From contig NZ_QEKO01000003.1 in assembly GCF_003096595.1 (NCBI RefSeq), positions 248,001-312,000 on the forward strand: DNA of 64,000 bases. The letters are read 5' to 3'. The stretch is from Pusillimonas noertemannii. Lineage in GTDB: Bacteria > Pseudomonadota > Gammaproteobacteria > Burkholderiales > Burkholderiaceae_B. Below, one piece after another: positions 23,645 to 32,752 of the stretch (position 1 is its first letter; the number at the start of each line of letters is the position of its first letter). The notes under the pieces are model-generated. The model was not told the origin of the DNA. It made no database searches and worked only from the letters and a program-made list of their open reading frames with translations. Made by a program: the position numbers and the translations under genes.

Positions 23645-25095
23645 ACGATTTCAAGAATTTCATCAATGGCCAGTGGGTCGGCTCGGACAAGACCTTCGAG
23701 AACCGCAACCCGGTCGACAACAGCCTTATCGGCCTGGTGCATGAAGCCAGCGCCAGCCAGGTGGACGAGGCCGTGCGCGCCGCGCGCGCCGCGCTTACGG
23801 GGCCCTGGGCCCAGCTGAAAACGCAGCAGCGCGTCGACCTGCTGCATGCGCTGGTCGATGGCATCGAGCGGCGTTTCGACGATTTCCTCGATGCCGAGAT
23901 CAAGGACACCGGCAAGCCGCACGTGCTGGCCAGCCATGTCGACATTCCGCGCGGCGCGGCCAACTTCAAGGTTTTCGCCGACCTCATCCGCAACATTCCC
24001 ACCGAAACCTTTCCCATGGACACGCCCGACGGCGGAAGGGCGCTGAACTACGGCGTGCGCACGCCGCGCGGCGTCATCGGTGTCGTCTGCCCCTGGAACC
24101 TGCCCTTGCTGCTGATGACCTGGAAGGTGGGCCCCGCCCTGGCCTGCGGCAACACCGTGGTGGTGAAGCCATCCGAAGAAACCCCCGCCACGGCCACGCT
24201 GCTGGGCGAGGTCATGAACGAAGTGGGCATCCCCGCCGGCGTCTACAACGTCGTGCACGGCTTTGGTCCCGACTCGGCCGGCCAGTTCCTTACCGAGCAT
24301 CCCGACGTCGACGGCATCACCTTCACGGGCGAGACCGGCACGGGCGAGGTCATCATGAAGGCCGCCGCCAAGGGCGTGCGCCCCGTGTCGTTCGAGCTGG
24401 GTGGCAAGAACCCGGGCATTGTGTTCGCCGACGCCGACTTCGACAAGGCGGTTGCGGGCATCACTCGCTCGGCTTTCGAAAACTCCGGCCAGGTGTGCCT
24501 GGGCACTGAACGGGTTTATGTGCAGCGGCCCATCTTCGAGCGCTTCGTCCAGGCCCTGAAAGAAAAGGCCGAGTCCTTCAAGCTGGCCGATCCGTACGAA
24601 AAAGGCATGAACTTCGGGCCTCTCGTTTCGCTGGTCCATCGCAAGAAGGTGCTGGGCTACTACGAGAAGGCGCGCGCCGAAGGCGCCACCATCGTCACCG
24701 GCGGCGGCGTGCCCGATATGCCCGCGCCCATGGATCAGGGCGCCTGGGTCCAACCCACCATCTGGACGGGCCTGCCCGAGACCTCGCCGGTAATACGCGA
24801 AGAAATCTTCGGCCCTTGCTGCCATATCACGCCCTTCGACACCGAAGAAGAAGTCATCGCCATGGCCAACGCCACCTCCTACGGCCTGGCCGCTACGGTG
24901 TGGACGCAAGACCTGGGTACGGCGCATCGGCTGGGCGCGGCCCTGAACGTGGGCCTGTGCTGGATCAATTCCTGGTTCCTGCGCGATCTGCGCACTTCGT
25001 TCGGCGGCGCCAAGCAGTCGGGTATCGGGCGCGAAGGGGGCGTGCACTCCATGGAGTTCTATACTGAACTGCGCAATGTGTGCATAAAACTGTAA
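23641..25095 (+). CDS. dmpC: 2-Hydroxymuconate-semialdehyde dehydrogenase
   Basis: A 484-residue NAD-dependent aldehyde dehydrogenase. The catalytic Glu is in FELGGKNPGIV and the catalytic Cys in NSGQVCLGTERVYVQ, both in the spacing of DmpC/XylG proteins. It oxidises 2-hydroxymuconate semialdehyde to 2-hydroxymuconate, the entry to the 4-oxalocrotonate branch. The start at 23641 (MNDFKNFING) gives the normal N-terminus and overlaps the upstream stop in ATGA. Neighbouring hydratase and decarboxylase genes confirm the pathway. A generic betaine-aldehyde-dehydrogenase role is unlikely in this operon. Confidence 0.9.
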   Translation: MNDFKNFINGQWVGSDKTFENRNPVDNSLIGLVHEASASQVDEAVRAARAALTGPWAQLKTQQRVDLLHALVDGIERRFDDFLDAEIKDTGKPHVLASHVDIPRGAANFKVFADLIRNIPTETFPMDTPDGGRALNYGVRTPRGVIGVVCPWNLPLLLMTWKVGPALACGNTVVVKPSEETPATATLLGEVMNEVGIPAGVYNVVHGFGPDSAGQFLTEHPDVDGITFTGETGTGEVIMKAAAKGVRPVSFELGGKNPGIVFADADFDKAVAGITRSAFENSGQVCLGTERVYVQRPIFERFVQALKEKAESFKLADPYEKGMNFGPLVSLVHRKKVLGYYEKARAEGATIVTGGGVPDMPAPMDQGAWVQPTIWTGLPETSPVIREEIFGPCCHITPFDTEEEVIAMANATSYGLAATVWTQDLGTAHRLGAALNVGLCWINSWFLRDLRTSFGGAKQSGIGREGGVHSMEFYTELRNVCIKL

Positions 25096-25111
25096 ACAGT
25101 CCGGGAAGGCC

Positions 25112-25897
25112 ATGAACGAACAGAAAATACAGCAATACGGCGACGCGCTCTATCAGGCCCTGGTCGAGCGGAAAGCGATCGATCCGCTCACCACCTCAGA
25201 GCCCGACATTACCATACAAGATGCCTACCGCATCCAGCTGCGCATGATCGAGCGGCGGCTGCAAGACGGCACCGAGCAGGTAATCGGCAAGAAAATAGGC
25301 GTGACCAGCCGGGCGGTAATGGACATGCTCAAGGTCGACCAGCCCGACTTCGGCCACCTTACGTCCTCGATGGTGTACGGCGACGGCGCGGCCATTCCCG
25401 CCGACACGCTCATCGCGCCCAAGGCCGAGGGCGAGATCGCCTTCGTGCTCAAGCACGACCTGTGCGGACCCGGCATTACCAATGCCGACGTGCTGCGCGC
25501 CACCGAATACGTGCTGCCCTGCTTCGAGATCGTCGACTCCCGCATCCGCGACTGGAAGATACGCATCCAGGACACCGTGGCCGACAACGCATCGTCGGGG
25601 GTATTCGTACTGGGAGACGCGGCGGCCGACCCGCGCAAGATCGATCTGTCCCTGGTGGGCATGACGCTTGAAAAGAACGGCGACGTGGTCGCTACCGGCG
25701 CGGGCGCGGCGGCCCTGGGCCATCCGCTCAATGCGGTTGCGTGGCTGGCCAATACGCTGGGCGAGCTGGGCATGTCGCTGCGCGCGGGCGAAGTGATTCT
25801 GTCGGGCTCGCTGGCAGCCATGGTTCCGGCCCAGGCCGGAGACAATCTGCGGGTCAGCCTGGGCGGCATCGGCTCGGTGGGCGTACGATTCATCTAA
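25112..25897 (+). CDS. dmpE: 2-Oxopent-4-enoate hydratase
   Basis: A 261-residue member of the hydratase/decarboxylase (FAA-hydrolase-like) family. The metal-binding acidic motif is seen in PKAEGEIAFVLKHDL, and the family pattern continues with CFEIVDSRIRDWKIRIQDTVADNASSG. It adds water to 2-oxopent-4-enoate to give 4-hydroxy-2-oxovalerate. It is paired with the paralogous decarboxylase 11 bp downstream, as in dmpE-dmpH, where the two proteins form a complex so that the unstable intermediate is passed on directly. The two were told apart by similarity to the DmpE versus DmpH N-termini and by order. Confidence 0.88.
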   Translation: MNEQKIQQYGDALYQALVERKAIDPLTTSEPDITIQDAYRIQLRMIERRLQDGTEQVIGKKIGVTSRAVMDMLKVDQPDFGHLTSSMVYGDGAAIPADTLIAPKAEGEIAFVLKHDLCGPGITNADVLRATEYVLPCFEIVDSRIRDWKIRIQDTVADNASSGVFVLGDAAADPRKIDLSLVGMTLEKNGDVVATGAGAAALGHPLNAVAWLANTLGELGMSLRAGEVILSGSLAAMVPAQAGDNLRVSLGGIGSVGVRFI

Positions 25898-25908
25898 GGA
25901 CACACATC

Positions 25909-26697
25909 ATGGCGCTAGACAAGGCAACCATACAGAAACTCGCCGTCCACTTGGACGAGGCCGAAATGCAGTGCAAGGAAGTCATCAAGATCACCGATGA
26001 CCATCCCGACATGGACTGGGACGACGCCTACGCGGTGCAAGATGCGCTGCGGGCGATCAAGACCTCGCGCGGCGTGCGCATCACCGGGCTCAAGATGGGC
26101 CTGACCTCGCATGCCAAGATGAAGCAGATGGGCGTGGTGGACCCGGTGCGCGGCTTTCTTACCGACTACGGCGTGCTGGCCGATGGCGGCGAATGCGATA
26201 CCTCCTCCCTCATTCACCCCAAGGTCGAAGCCGAGATCGCCTTCGTCACCAAGAAGCCGCTGAAGGGGCCGGGCTGCCACATCGGCGCGGTGCTCGCGGC
26301 GACCGATTTCGTGCTGCCGGGGCTCGAGATCATCGACTCGCGCTACAAGGATTTCAAGTTCGACCTAAAGAGCGTGGTTGCCGACAACACTTCGGCCGCA
26401 CGCTATGTGGTGGGCGGAAGCGCGCGCAGCGCCTTGGGCATCGATCTCAAGAACCTGGGCGTGGTCATGGAGAAAAACGGCGAAGTCGTGGCCACGGCCG
26501 CCGGCTCTGCGGTACTGGGGCATCCGGCGCAAAGCGTGGCCATGCTGGCCAATATGCTGGGCGCGCGCGGCGAAGAGATTCCCGCCGGCACGCTGATCCT
26601 TACCGGTGGCGTCACCGAAGCGGTGGCGGTCGGCAAGGGCGACAACATTACGGTGCGCTATCAGCACCTGGGCTCGCTCTCACTGCGTTTCGTGTAG
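25909..26697 (+). CDS. dmpH: 4-Oxalocrotonate (2-oxo-3-hexenedioate) decarboxylase
   Basis: A 262-residue paralogue of the upstream hydratase, with HPKVEAEIAFVTKKPL as the metal-site motif and LEIIDSRYKDFKFDLKSVVADNTSAA further on. MALDKATIQKLAVHLDEAE is the characteristic DmpH-type N-terminus. It decarboxylates the keto form of 2-hydroxymuconate to 2-oxopent-4-enoate. The start at 25909 follows the hydratase stop by 11 bp; the open frame upstream lies inside that gene. A 4-oxalocrotonate tautomerase gene, usually nearby, is not present in this operon. Confidence 0.9.
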   Translation: MALDKATIQKLAVHLDEAEMQCKEVIKITDDHPDMDWDDAYAVQDALRAIKTSRGVRITGLKMGLTSHAKMKQMGVVDPVRGFLTDYGVLADGGECDTSSLIHPKVEAEIAFVTKKPLKGPGCHIGAVLAATDFVLPGLEIIDSRYKDFKFDLKSVVADNTSAARYVVGGSARSALGIDLKNLGVVMEKNGEVVATAAGSAVLGHPAQSVAMLANMLGARGEEIPAGTLILTGGVTEAVAVGKGDNITVRYQHLGSLSLRFV

Positions 26698-26727
26698 CGT
26701 TCCCGCATCTAGACTAAGGAAACTGAC

Positions 26728-27675
26728 ATGACACAAGCAGGCAAGATCAAAGTGGGCATCATCGGCTCGGGCAACATCGGCACCGATCTCATGATCAAGG
26801 TGCTGCGCCAGAGCCGCAACCTGGAAATGGCCGCCATGGTGGGCATCGACCCCAAGTCGGACGGCCTGGCGCGCGCCCAGCGCATGAATGTACCCATTAC
26901 CTCGGACGGCATCGACGGCCTGGTCGCCATGCCCGGGTTTGCGGATATTCGCATCGTGTTCGACGCCACGTCGGCGGGCGCGCACAAGCGGCACAACGAG
27001 ATATTGCAGCAGCATGGCGTGCAGGTCATCGACCTTACTCCGGCGGCCATCGGGCCCTACGTCATACCGTCCATCAACCTGGACGAAAAGCTCGACGCGA
27101 CCAACATCAACATGGTCACCTGCGGCGGCCAGGCCACCATACCCATGGTCAAGGCCGTGTCCAACGTGGCCAAGGTGCACTATGCCGAGATCGTGGCCTC
27201 GATATCCAGCCGTTCGGCCGGACCGGGCACGCGGGCCAACATCGACGAGTTCACCGAAACCACCTCCAAGGCCATCCAGGTGCTGGGCGGCGCTTCGCGC
27301 GGCAAGGCCATCATCATCCTGAACCCGGCCGAGCCGCCGCTGATCATGCGCGACACCATCTTCACGCTGTCCGAGCCGGCCGATCAGGACGCCATCCGCG
27401 AAAGCGTGCAGGCCATGGTGAACGATGTACAGCAATATGTGCCCGGCTACCGCCTCAAGCAGGAAGTGCAGTTCGACCTGTACGACGAGAACCGGCCGCT
27501 CAACGTGCCGGGCCTGGGCAAGCTGGCAGGCCTCAAAACCTCCGTCTTCCTCGAGGTCGAGGGCGCGGCGCACTATCTTCCCGCCTACGCGGGCAATCTG
27601 GACATCATGACTTCGGCGGCGCTGGCTTGCGCCGAACGCCTGGCTGAAACCCGCATGAGCGGCATGGCCGTTTGA
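26728..27675 (+). CDS. dmpF: Acetaldehyde dehydrogenase (acetylating)
   Basis: A 315-residue DmpF/MhpF-type enzyme. The N-terminal NAD-binding motif is [14 protein letters not shown] and the catalytic cysteine is in [12 protein letters not shown], about residue 132. It converts acetaldehyde and CoA to acetyl-CoA. It works as a complex with the aldolase encoded 19 bp downstream, which channels acetaldehyde directly into it. Length and motifs are complete, and the spacing shows one transcription unit with the rest of the lower meta pathway. Confidence 0.96.
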   Translation: MTQAGKIKVGIIGSGNIGTDLMIKVLRQSRNLEMAAMVGIDPKSDGLARAQRMNVPITSDGIDGLVAMPGFADIRIVFDATSAGAHKRHNEILQQHGVQVIDLTPAAIGPYVIPSINLDEKLDATNINMVTCGGQATIPMVKAVSNVAKVHYAEIVASISSRSAGPGTRANIDEFTETTSKAIQVLGGASRGKAIIILNPAEPPLIMRDTIFTLSEPADQDAIRESVQAMVNDVQQYVPGYRLKQEVQFDLYDENRPLNVPGLGKLAGLKTSVFLEVEGAAHYLPAYAGNLDIMTSAALACAERLAETRMSGMAV

Positions 27676-27694
27676 CGCGGCAAGGAGCGACACC

Positions 27695-28726
27695 ATGAGC
27701 GACAAAAAACTTTATATCTCCGACGTAACGCTGCGCGACGGCAGCCACGCCATCCGCCACCAGTACAGCGTTGCGAACGTGCGCCAGATTGCCAAGGCGC
27801 TTGACGAGGCGCGCGTCGACTCGATCGAGGTCGCGCACGGCGACGGCCTGTCGGGCTCGAGCTTCAACTATGGCTTTGGCGCCCACACCGACCTGGAGTG
27901 GATCGAGGCCGTGGCCGACAGCGTCAGCCACGCCAAGGTGGCGACCTTGCTGCTGCCGGGCGTGGGCACGGTGCACGACCTGCGCGCGGCGTACGACGCG
28001 GGCGCCCGCATCGTGCGCGTGGCCACGCATTGCACCGAGGCCGACATCTCGAAGCAGCACATCGAGTATGCCCGCGAACTGGGCATGGATACCGTGGGCT
28101 TCCTGATGATGAGCCACATGAACGAGCCCGCCAAGCTGGCCCAGCAGGCCAAGCTGATGGAAAGCTACGGCGCGACCTGCGTCTATGTGGTCGATTCGGG
28201 CGGCGCGCTCAACATGAACGACGTGCGCGACCGGTTCCGCGCCTTCAAGGACGCGCTCAAGCCCGAAACTGAAACAGGCATGCACGCCCACCACAACCTG
28301 TCGCTGGGCGTGGCCAACTCCATCATTGCGGTGGAAGAGGGCTGCGACCGCATCGATGCCAGCCTGGCCGGCATGGGCGCGGGCGCGGGCAATGCGCCGC
28401 TCGAGGTCTTCATCGCGGCGGCCGAGCGCATGGGCTGGAACCACGGCTGCGACCTGTACAAGCTGATGGATGCGGCCGACGACATCGTGCGTCCCCTGCA
28501 AGACCGTCCCGTTCGGGTCGACCGCGAAACCCTTGCACTGGGCTATGCGGGCGTCTATTCCAGCTTTCTGCGGCACGCCGAGGCGGCGGCCGAGAAATAC
28601 GGTCTCAAGACCGTGGACATTCTCGTCGAACTGGGCCGGCGCCGCATGGTGGGCGGGCAGGAAGACATGATCGTGGACGTGGCGCTCGACCTGCTGCAGA
28701 AAGAAACCCAGAAAGAAACCGCCTGA
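27695..28726 (+). CDS. dmpG: 4-Hydroxy-2-oxovalerate aldolase
   Basis: A 343-residue DmpG/MhpE-type aldolase. The metal/substrate motif [13 protein letters not shown] lies at residues 9-21 and the second metal motif is [11 protein letters not shown] near residue 198. It splits 4-hydroxy-2-oxovalerate into pyruvate and acetaldehyde, and pairs with the acylating dehydrogenase. It is the last enzyme of the operon before the transporter genes. The C-terminus has a short QKETQKET repeat, probably a flexible tail. Confidence 0.96.
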   Translation: MSDKKLYISDVTLRDGSHAIRHQYSVANVRQIAKALDEARVDSIEVAHGDGLSGSSFNYGFGAHTDLEWIEAVADSVSHAKVATLLLPGVGTVHDLRAAYDAGARIVRVATHCTEADISKQHIEYARELGMDTVGFLMMSHMNEPAKLAQQAKLMESYGATCVYVVDSGGALNMNDVRDRFRAFKDALKPETETGMHAHHNLSLGVANSIIAVEEGCDRIDASLAGMGAGAGNAPLEVFIAAAERMGWNHGCDLYKLMDAADDIVRPLQDRPVRVDRETLALGYAGVYSSFLRHAEAAAEKYGLKTVDILVELGRRRMVGGQEDMIVDVALDLLQKETQKETA

Positions 28727-28752
28727 CCGGGCGTGCGGCACTATGCCGCAAA

Positions 28753-28773
28753 CAGGGCCTGGGACAGGCCCTG
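28753..28773 (+). other. Hairpin between the aldolase and livK genes
   Basis: A perfect 9-bp inverted repeat, CAGGGCCTG and CAGGCCCTG with a 3-base loop, in the 74-bp gap after the aldolase gene. An AT-rich TACTATAAACAGGAG stretch with a good ribosome-binding site follows. It lacks a T-run and may be an mRNA-processing or stabilising structure that lets the binding-protein gene be expressed at a different level. Confidence 0.5.
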
Positions 28774-28800
28774 ACAAATACTATAAACAGGAGACAAGCA

Positions 28801-29967
28801 ATGAAAAAAACCACCGTAGCAGCCTTGGTGGCCGGCCTGTTCATGGCCGTTCCCGCAGCACACGCCGATATCACCATCGGGTTCTCCGGCGTGCTGTCGG
28901 GGCCGCAGGGGGTGCTGGGCCAGGACCAGCGCGACGGCTTCATGCTGGCCATGGAGCAATTGGGCAACAAGTTCGGTGACCAGAAGGTCAATGTCGTGAT
29001 CGAAGATGACCAGCTCAAGCCCGATGTCGGCGGCCAGATCGTGCAGAAGTTCCTCGAGCGCGACAAGGTCGACGCCATCGTCGGCCTGGGCTTTTCCAAC
29101 GTGCTCATGGCCGAGCTGCGGCGCATCAAGGATTCGGGCGTCGTGGCCATTGCCACCAACGCCGGTCCGGCTCCGGTGGCGGGCAAGCTGTGCACGCCCA
29201 ACCTGTTCGGGCTTGCTTGGCAGAACGACACCATGTCCGAGGCCATGGGCCAGTACGTGCAGGATGTGGGCCACAAGAACGCCTACCTCATGACCACCAG
29301 CTATCAGGCGGGCAAAGACAAGCTCAACGGCTTCAAGCGCTACTTCAAGGGCGACGTCGTCAAAGAGGTCTACACGCCGTTGGGCCAGCTGGATTTCTCG
29401 GCCGAGATTTCGGCCCTGCAGGCGGCCAGCCCCGAAGCGCTGTTCGTGTTCTACACCGGCGGCACCGGCGTCAATTTCGTGCGCCAGCTGCGGCAGGCGG
29501 GCGTCATGGGCAAGATACCCGTGTACTCCGAGGGCATGATCGACTCCAACACGCTGGTTTCGCTCAAGACCCAGGCCGATGGCAATATATACGGCGCCAC
29601 CTGGGCGCCCGTGCTCGACAACCCGCAAAGCAAGAAGTTCGTCAAGAGCTTTGAAGAAAAATACGGCCATACGCCTTCTGAATACGCGGCCAATGCCTAC
29701 GATGCCGCCTATCTGCTGGACACGGCGGTGCGCAAGCTGAACGGCGACGTCTCCGATCGCAAGGCCTTTGTCGCGGCGGTAAAGGCGGCAGGGTCCGAGT
29801 TTCCCTCGGTGCGGGGCAAGTTCGCCTTCAACACCAACAACATGCCCATCCAGAACCTGTATGCCTTCAAGGCGGTGGCCGAAGGCGATGAAGTCATCGT
29901 CAAGCAGATCGCCACGGTGTTCACCGACCACCAGGACGCCTACGTGTCCGAGTGCAACATGAAGTAG
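28801..29967 (+). CDS. livK: Branched-chain-type ABC transporter substrate-binding protein
   Basis: A 388-residue periplasmic binding protein of the LivK type (type I fold). A clear Sec signal peptide (MKKTTVAALVAGLFMAVPAAHA) precedes ITIGFSGVLSGPQG, the conserved start of the family. Members next to aromatic pathways usually bind aromatic acids rather than leucine. It is the first transporter gene after the meta-cleavage operon, so it probably delivers the pathway substrate. Hairpins before and after the gene fit the usual higher expression of binding proteins. Exact ligand unknown. Confidence 0.9.
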   Translation: MKKTTVAALVAGLFMAVPAAHADITIGFSGVLSGPQGVLGQDQRDGFMLAMEQLGNKFGDQKVNVVIEDDQLKPDVGGQIVQKFLERDKVDAIVGLGFSNVLMAELRRIKDSGVVAIATNAGPAPVAGKLCTPNLFGLAWQNDTMSEAMGQYVQDVGHKNAYLMTTSYQAGKDKLNGFKRYFKGDVVKEVYTPLGQLDFSAEISALQAASPEALFVFYTGGTGVNFVRQLRQAGVMGKIPVYSEGMIDSNTLVSLKTQADGNIYGATWAPVLDNPQSKKFVKSFEEKYGHTPSEYAANAYDAAYLLDTAVRKLNGDVSDRKAFVAAVKAAGSEFPSVRGKFAFNTNNMPIQNLYAFKAVAEGDEVIVKQIATVFTDHQDAYVSECNMK

Positions 29968-29975
29968 CGCCTGCC

Positions 29976-30034
29976 GGCGCGCCCTTTGCGGCGCGCCGTC
30001 GGGTCGCCGCCAGCGGCGGACGAGTCCGCCGCTG
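29976..30034 (+). other. Two strong hairpins between livK and livH
   Basis: Two perfect inverted repeats lie in the 89-bp gap: GGCGCGCC (29976-29983) with its complement at 29990-29997, and CAGCGGCGGA (30011-30020) with its complement at 30025-30034. No T-run follows either. Such structures after binding-protein genes typically protect the upstream mRNA from 3' decay and lower expression of the permease genes. Confidence 0.7.
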
Positions 30035-30056
30035 ATCCCCCTACGGAAAATCCGTC

Positions 30057-30977
30057 ATGAATAGTTCGCTGTTCCTGTCGCAGCTGCTCAATGGGCTGCA
30101 GCTGGGTGTCCTGCTGTTCCTGCTGTCGTCGGGCCTGACCCTGATCTTCGGCATCATGAACTTCATCAATCTCGCCCATGGCTCGCTATACATGGTGGGC
30201 GCCTTCGTGGGCGCCGCCACCTACAACGCCAGCGGCTCGTTCCTGTTCTCGCTGGTCGCGGCGGTGGCTTCGGCCGCCATCGTGGGCCTGGTGGTCGAGC
30301 ATCTCGTGGCGCGGCCGCTGTATCGCCACGACCACCTTTACCAGGTGCTTGCGACCTTCGGCCTGATGATGTTCTTCAACGAGCTTGCCATCGTGATCTG
30401 GGGCAACCGCCCTTACTTTGTGACCATTCCCGAAGTCATCCGGGGTTCGGTCCAGATACTCGGCGCCTCGTACCCGATCTACAGGCTGCTGATCATTGCA
30501 GTGGGCGTGGTGGTGGCCTTTGGTGCCTGGTACCTCATCCAGAAGACCCGGTTCGGCATGCTCGTCCGGGCGGGCACTACGCATGCGTCCATGGTCAGCG
30601 TGCTGGGGGCCAACGTCGACCTTCTGAAGAAATCGCTGTTCATGCTGGGCGCCGCGCTGGCCGGGCTGGCGGGTACCCTGGCGGGGCCCATACTTTCGGT
30701 GCAGTCGGGCATGGGCGACCCCGTGCTGATCCTGGCCCTGGTGGTTATCGTGGTGGGTGGCATCGGCTCGATACGGGGCGCGCTCTTCGCGGCCATACTG
30801 ATTGCCGTCATCGACACGTTGGGGCGCGCCTATCTGCCGGGTCTGCTTGCCCTGGTCCTGGCGCCCACCGCCGCCAACACGGTGGGATCGGCGCTGGCCT
30901 CCATGCTGATCTACCTGCTGATGGCTTTCGTGCTTGCCTTCAGGCCGCACGGCCTCATGGTCTCGGCCAAGCGCTGA
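30057..30977 (+). CDS. livH: Branched-chain-type ABC transporter permease LivH
   Basis: A 306-residue inner-membrane permease with about eight hydrophobic segments. The family motif LTLIFGIMNFINLAHGSLYM at residues 25-44 and the late ALVVIVVGGIGSIRGAL, with the characteristic EAA-like loop, identify LivH. It pairs with LivM to form the translocation pore. The start is 23 bp beyond the second hairpin, and the gene precedes livM by 17 bp. Confidence 0.94.
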   Translation: MNSSLFLSQLLNGLQLGVLLFLLSSGLTLIFGIMNFINLAHGSLYMVGAFVGAATYNASGSFLFSLVAAVASAAIVGLVVEHLVARPLYRHDHLYQVLATFGLMMFFNELAIVIWGNRPYFVTIPEVIRGSVQILGASYPIYRLLIIAVGVVVAFGAWYLIQKTRFGMLVRAGTTHASMVSVLGANVDLLKKSLFMLGAALAGLAGTLAGPILSVQSGMGDPVLILALVVIVVGGIGSIRGALFAAILIAVIDTLGRAYLPGLLALVLAPTAANTVGSALASMLIYLLMAFVLAFRPHGLMVSAKR

Positions 30978-30994
30978 CGCAACCGGAGTACGAC

Positions 30995-31984
30995 ATGACA
31001 CTCAATAAATGGACGCGCTTCAGCCTGCCGGTGCTCTTCATCCTGCTGGCCGCCATACCCTTCGTCGCACAAGCCACCGACGAGCCGTTCTACGTTACTT
31101 TTTTCGCCCGCGTGCTGGTCTACGCACTGGCCGCCTGCGCCCTGAACATCGTGCTGGGTTTCGCGGGGCTGGTCAGCTTCGGCCATGCCATGTTCATCGG
31201 CCTGGGCGCCTATGCCGTGGGCATACTCGGCGACTATGGCATCAGTAACGGCTGGATCCAGCTGGCGGCGTGCATTGGCGTGTGCGTCGTGGTGGCGGTG
31301 ATGGTCGGCTCGGTCTGCCTGCGTACGTCGGGCATCGGCTTCATTATGATCACCCTGGCGTTTTCGCAGATGCTGTATTTTCTGATGGTCAGCCTTACGC
31401 CCTTCGGCGGCGACGACGGCCTGAACATCTATGAATCGAGCGACTTCGGGCTGTTCACGCTTAGCGGCAGCACCGAAGTATATTGGGCGACTTGGGCGCT
31501 GTTGCTGGCGCTTGCCCTGTTCCTGAACCGGCTGCGCACTTCGCCCTTCGGCATGGTACTGCGGGCCACGCATATCAATCCGCGACGCGTGAACGCATTC
31601 GGCTATTCGGTATTCCGGGTTCAGCTGTCTGCCTATGTGCTTTCTGGCGTCATTACCGGGCTTGCGGGCTTTCTGCTGGCCAACCTGACCGCTTTCGCCG
31701 TGCCCAGCTACATTGCATGGCATGTTTCGGGCGAGCTCATCGTCATGATCGTCATCGGCGGCATAGGGCTGGTAACGGGGCCCATCTTTGGCGCCATTAT
31801 CTTTCTGCTGCTCGAAGAAGTGCTCAAGGGCTGGACCGAACACTGGATGCTGATCATGGGCCCCATCATCGTTCTTATCGCCCTGGCCGGCCGCAATCAG
31901 TTTGCCTGGCTCAAGGTTTTCTTCAACCGGCCGTCGTCTGCCCCGGCGGCCATCGAGGCGCAACCCGCAGGAGAAACCCGATGA
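30995..31984 (+). CDS. livM: Branched-chain-type ABC transporter permease LivM
   Basis: A 329-residue permease with about nine hydrophobic segments. LNIVLGFAGLVSFGHAMFIGLGAY is the LivM signature, and VIGGIGLVTGPIFGA is the late loop that contacts the ATPases. The last 20 or so residues are Pro/Ala-rich and cytoplasmic. Its stop overlaps the start of livG in a 4-bp ATGA, indicating coupled translation. It forms the heteromeric channel with LivH. Confidence 0.94.
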   Translation: MTLNKWTRFSLPVLFILLAAIPFVAQATDEPFYVTFFARVLVYALAACALNIVLGFAGLVSFGHAMFIGLGAYAVGILGDYGISNGWIQLAACIGVCVVVAVMVGSVCLRTSGIGFIMITLAFSQMLYFLMVSLTPFGGDDGLNIYESSDFGLFTLSGSTEVYWATWALLLALALFLNRLRTSPFGMVLRATHINPRRVNAFGYSVFRVQLSAYVLSGVITGLAGFLLANLTAFAVPSYIAWHVSGELIVMIVIGGIGLVTGPIFGAIIFLLLEEVLKGWTEHWMLIMGPIIVLIALAGRNQFAWLKVFFNRPSSAPAAIEAQPAGETR

Positions 31985-32736
31985 CCGCCCCGTCACTCAC
32001 GGTAGATGGCCTGGTGCGCTATTTCGGCGGTCTCAAGGCCACCGACGAGGTTACGCTGCAGGTACGGCCCGGCGAGCTGCACGCCATCATCGGGCCCAAT
32101 GGCGCCGGCAAGACCACGCTCATCAACCTGCTTACCGGCGAACTTGCCTCCGATGGCGGACGCATCCTGATCGGAGACGTCGACGTAACGGGGCAGCCCA
32201 TCCAGCAGCGGGTGCAGCTGGGCCTGCTGCGTTCGTACCAGATCACGTCGGTGTTTGATTCATTCACGGTGCGCGAGAACATCTGCCTTGCGGCGCGCCG
32301 CAAGCGGGGCGTTCGCATGGCCGTCTGGAAGCCCTTGGTCCGCGACAGCGAGACCATGGAGGTGGTCCGGCGCATCATGGCCGAATGCCAGCTGCAGCAC
32401 GTGGCCGACGAAGCTGCCGCCAACCTCGCCTATGGGCAGCGGCGCCAGCTCGAGATCGCCATGGCGCTGGCCGCCGACCCGCGCCTTTTGCTGCTGGACG
32501 AACCCATGGCCGGCATGAGCGCCGCCGAGGGGGCCGCGGCCATAGAGCTGCTGCGCTCCCTGAAGGGCCAATACACGATCGTCCTGGTCGAGCACGACAT
32601 GAATGCGGTCTTCTCCCTGGCCGACCGCATCAGCGTGCTCGTGTACGGCAAGGTCATCGCCACCGGCACCGCCGACGAGATCCGCAACCATCCCGACGTG
32701 CGCAAGGCGTACCTGGGCGACGATGAAGACGCCTGA
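31981..32736 (+). CDS. livG: Branched-chain-type ABC transporter ATPase LivG
   Basis: A 251-residue ABC ATPase. Walker A is IIGPNGAGKTT with K44, the signature reads LAYGQRRQLEIA (the LivG variant of LSGGQ), and Walker B is LLLLDEPMAGM. The H-loop is in LVEHDMNAVF. The start at 31981 is taken because it is coupled to the livM stop; the longer open frame upstream belongs to livM in another frame. All catalytic motifs are intact. Confidence 0.94.
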   Translation: MTAPSLTVDGLVRYFGGLKATDEVTLQVRPGELHAIIGPNGAGKTTLINLLTGELASDGGRILIGDVDVTGQPIQQRVQLGLLRSYQITSVFDSFTVRENICLAARRKRGVRMAVWKPLVRDSETMEVVRRIMAECQLQHVADEAAANLAYGQRRQLEIAMALAADPRLLLLDEPMAGMSAAEGAAAIELLRSLKGQYTIVLVEHDMNAVFSLADRISVLVYGKVIATGTADEIRNHPDVRKAYLGDDEDA

Positions 32737-32752
32737 ACACACAGGAGCCCCC

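Noticed and set aside
23281-25113. 610-codon minus-strand frame opposite the aldehyde dehydrogenase
   Set aside because: The dehydrogenase has intact catalytic Cys and Glu motifs and a coupled start; the antisense frame has none.
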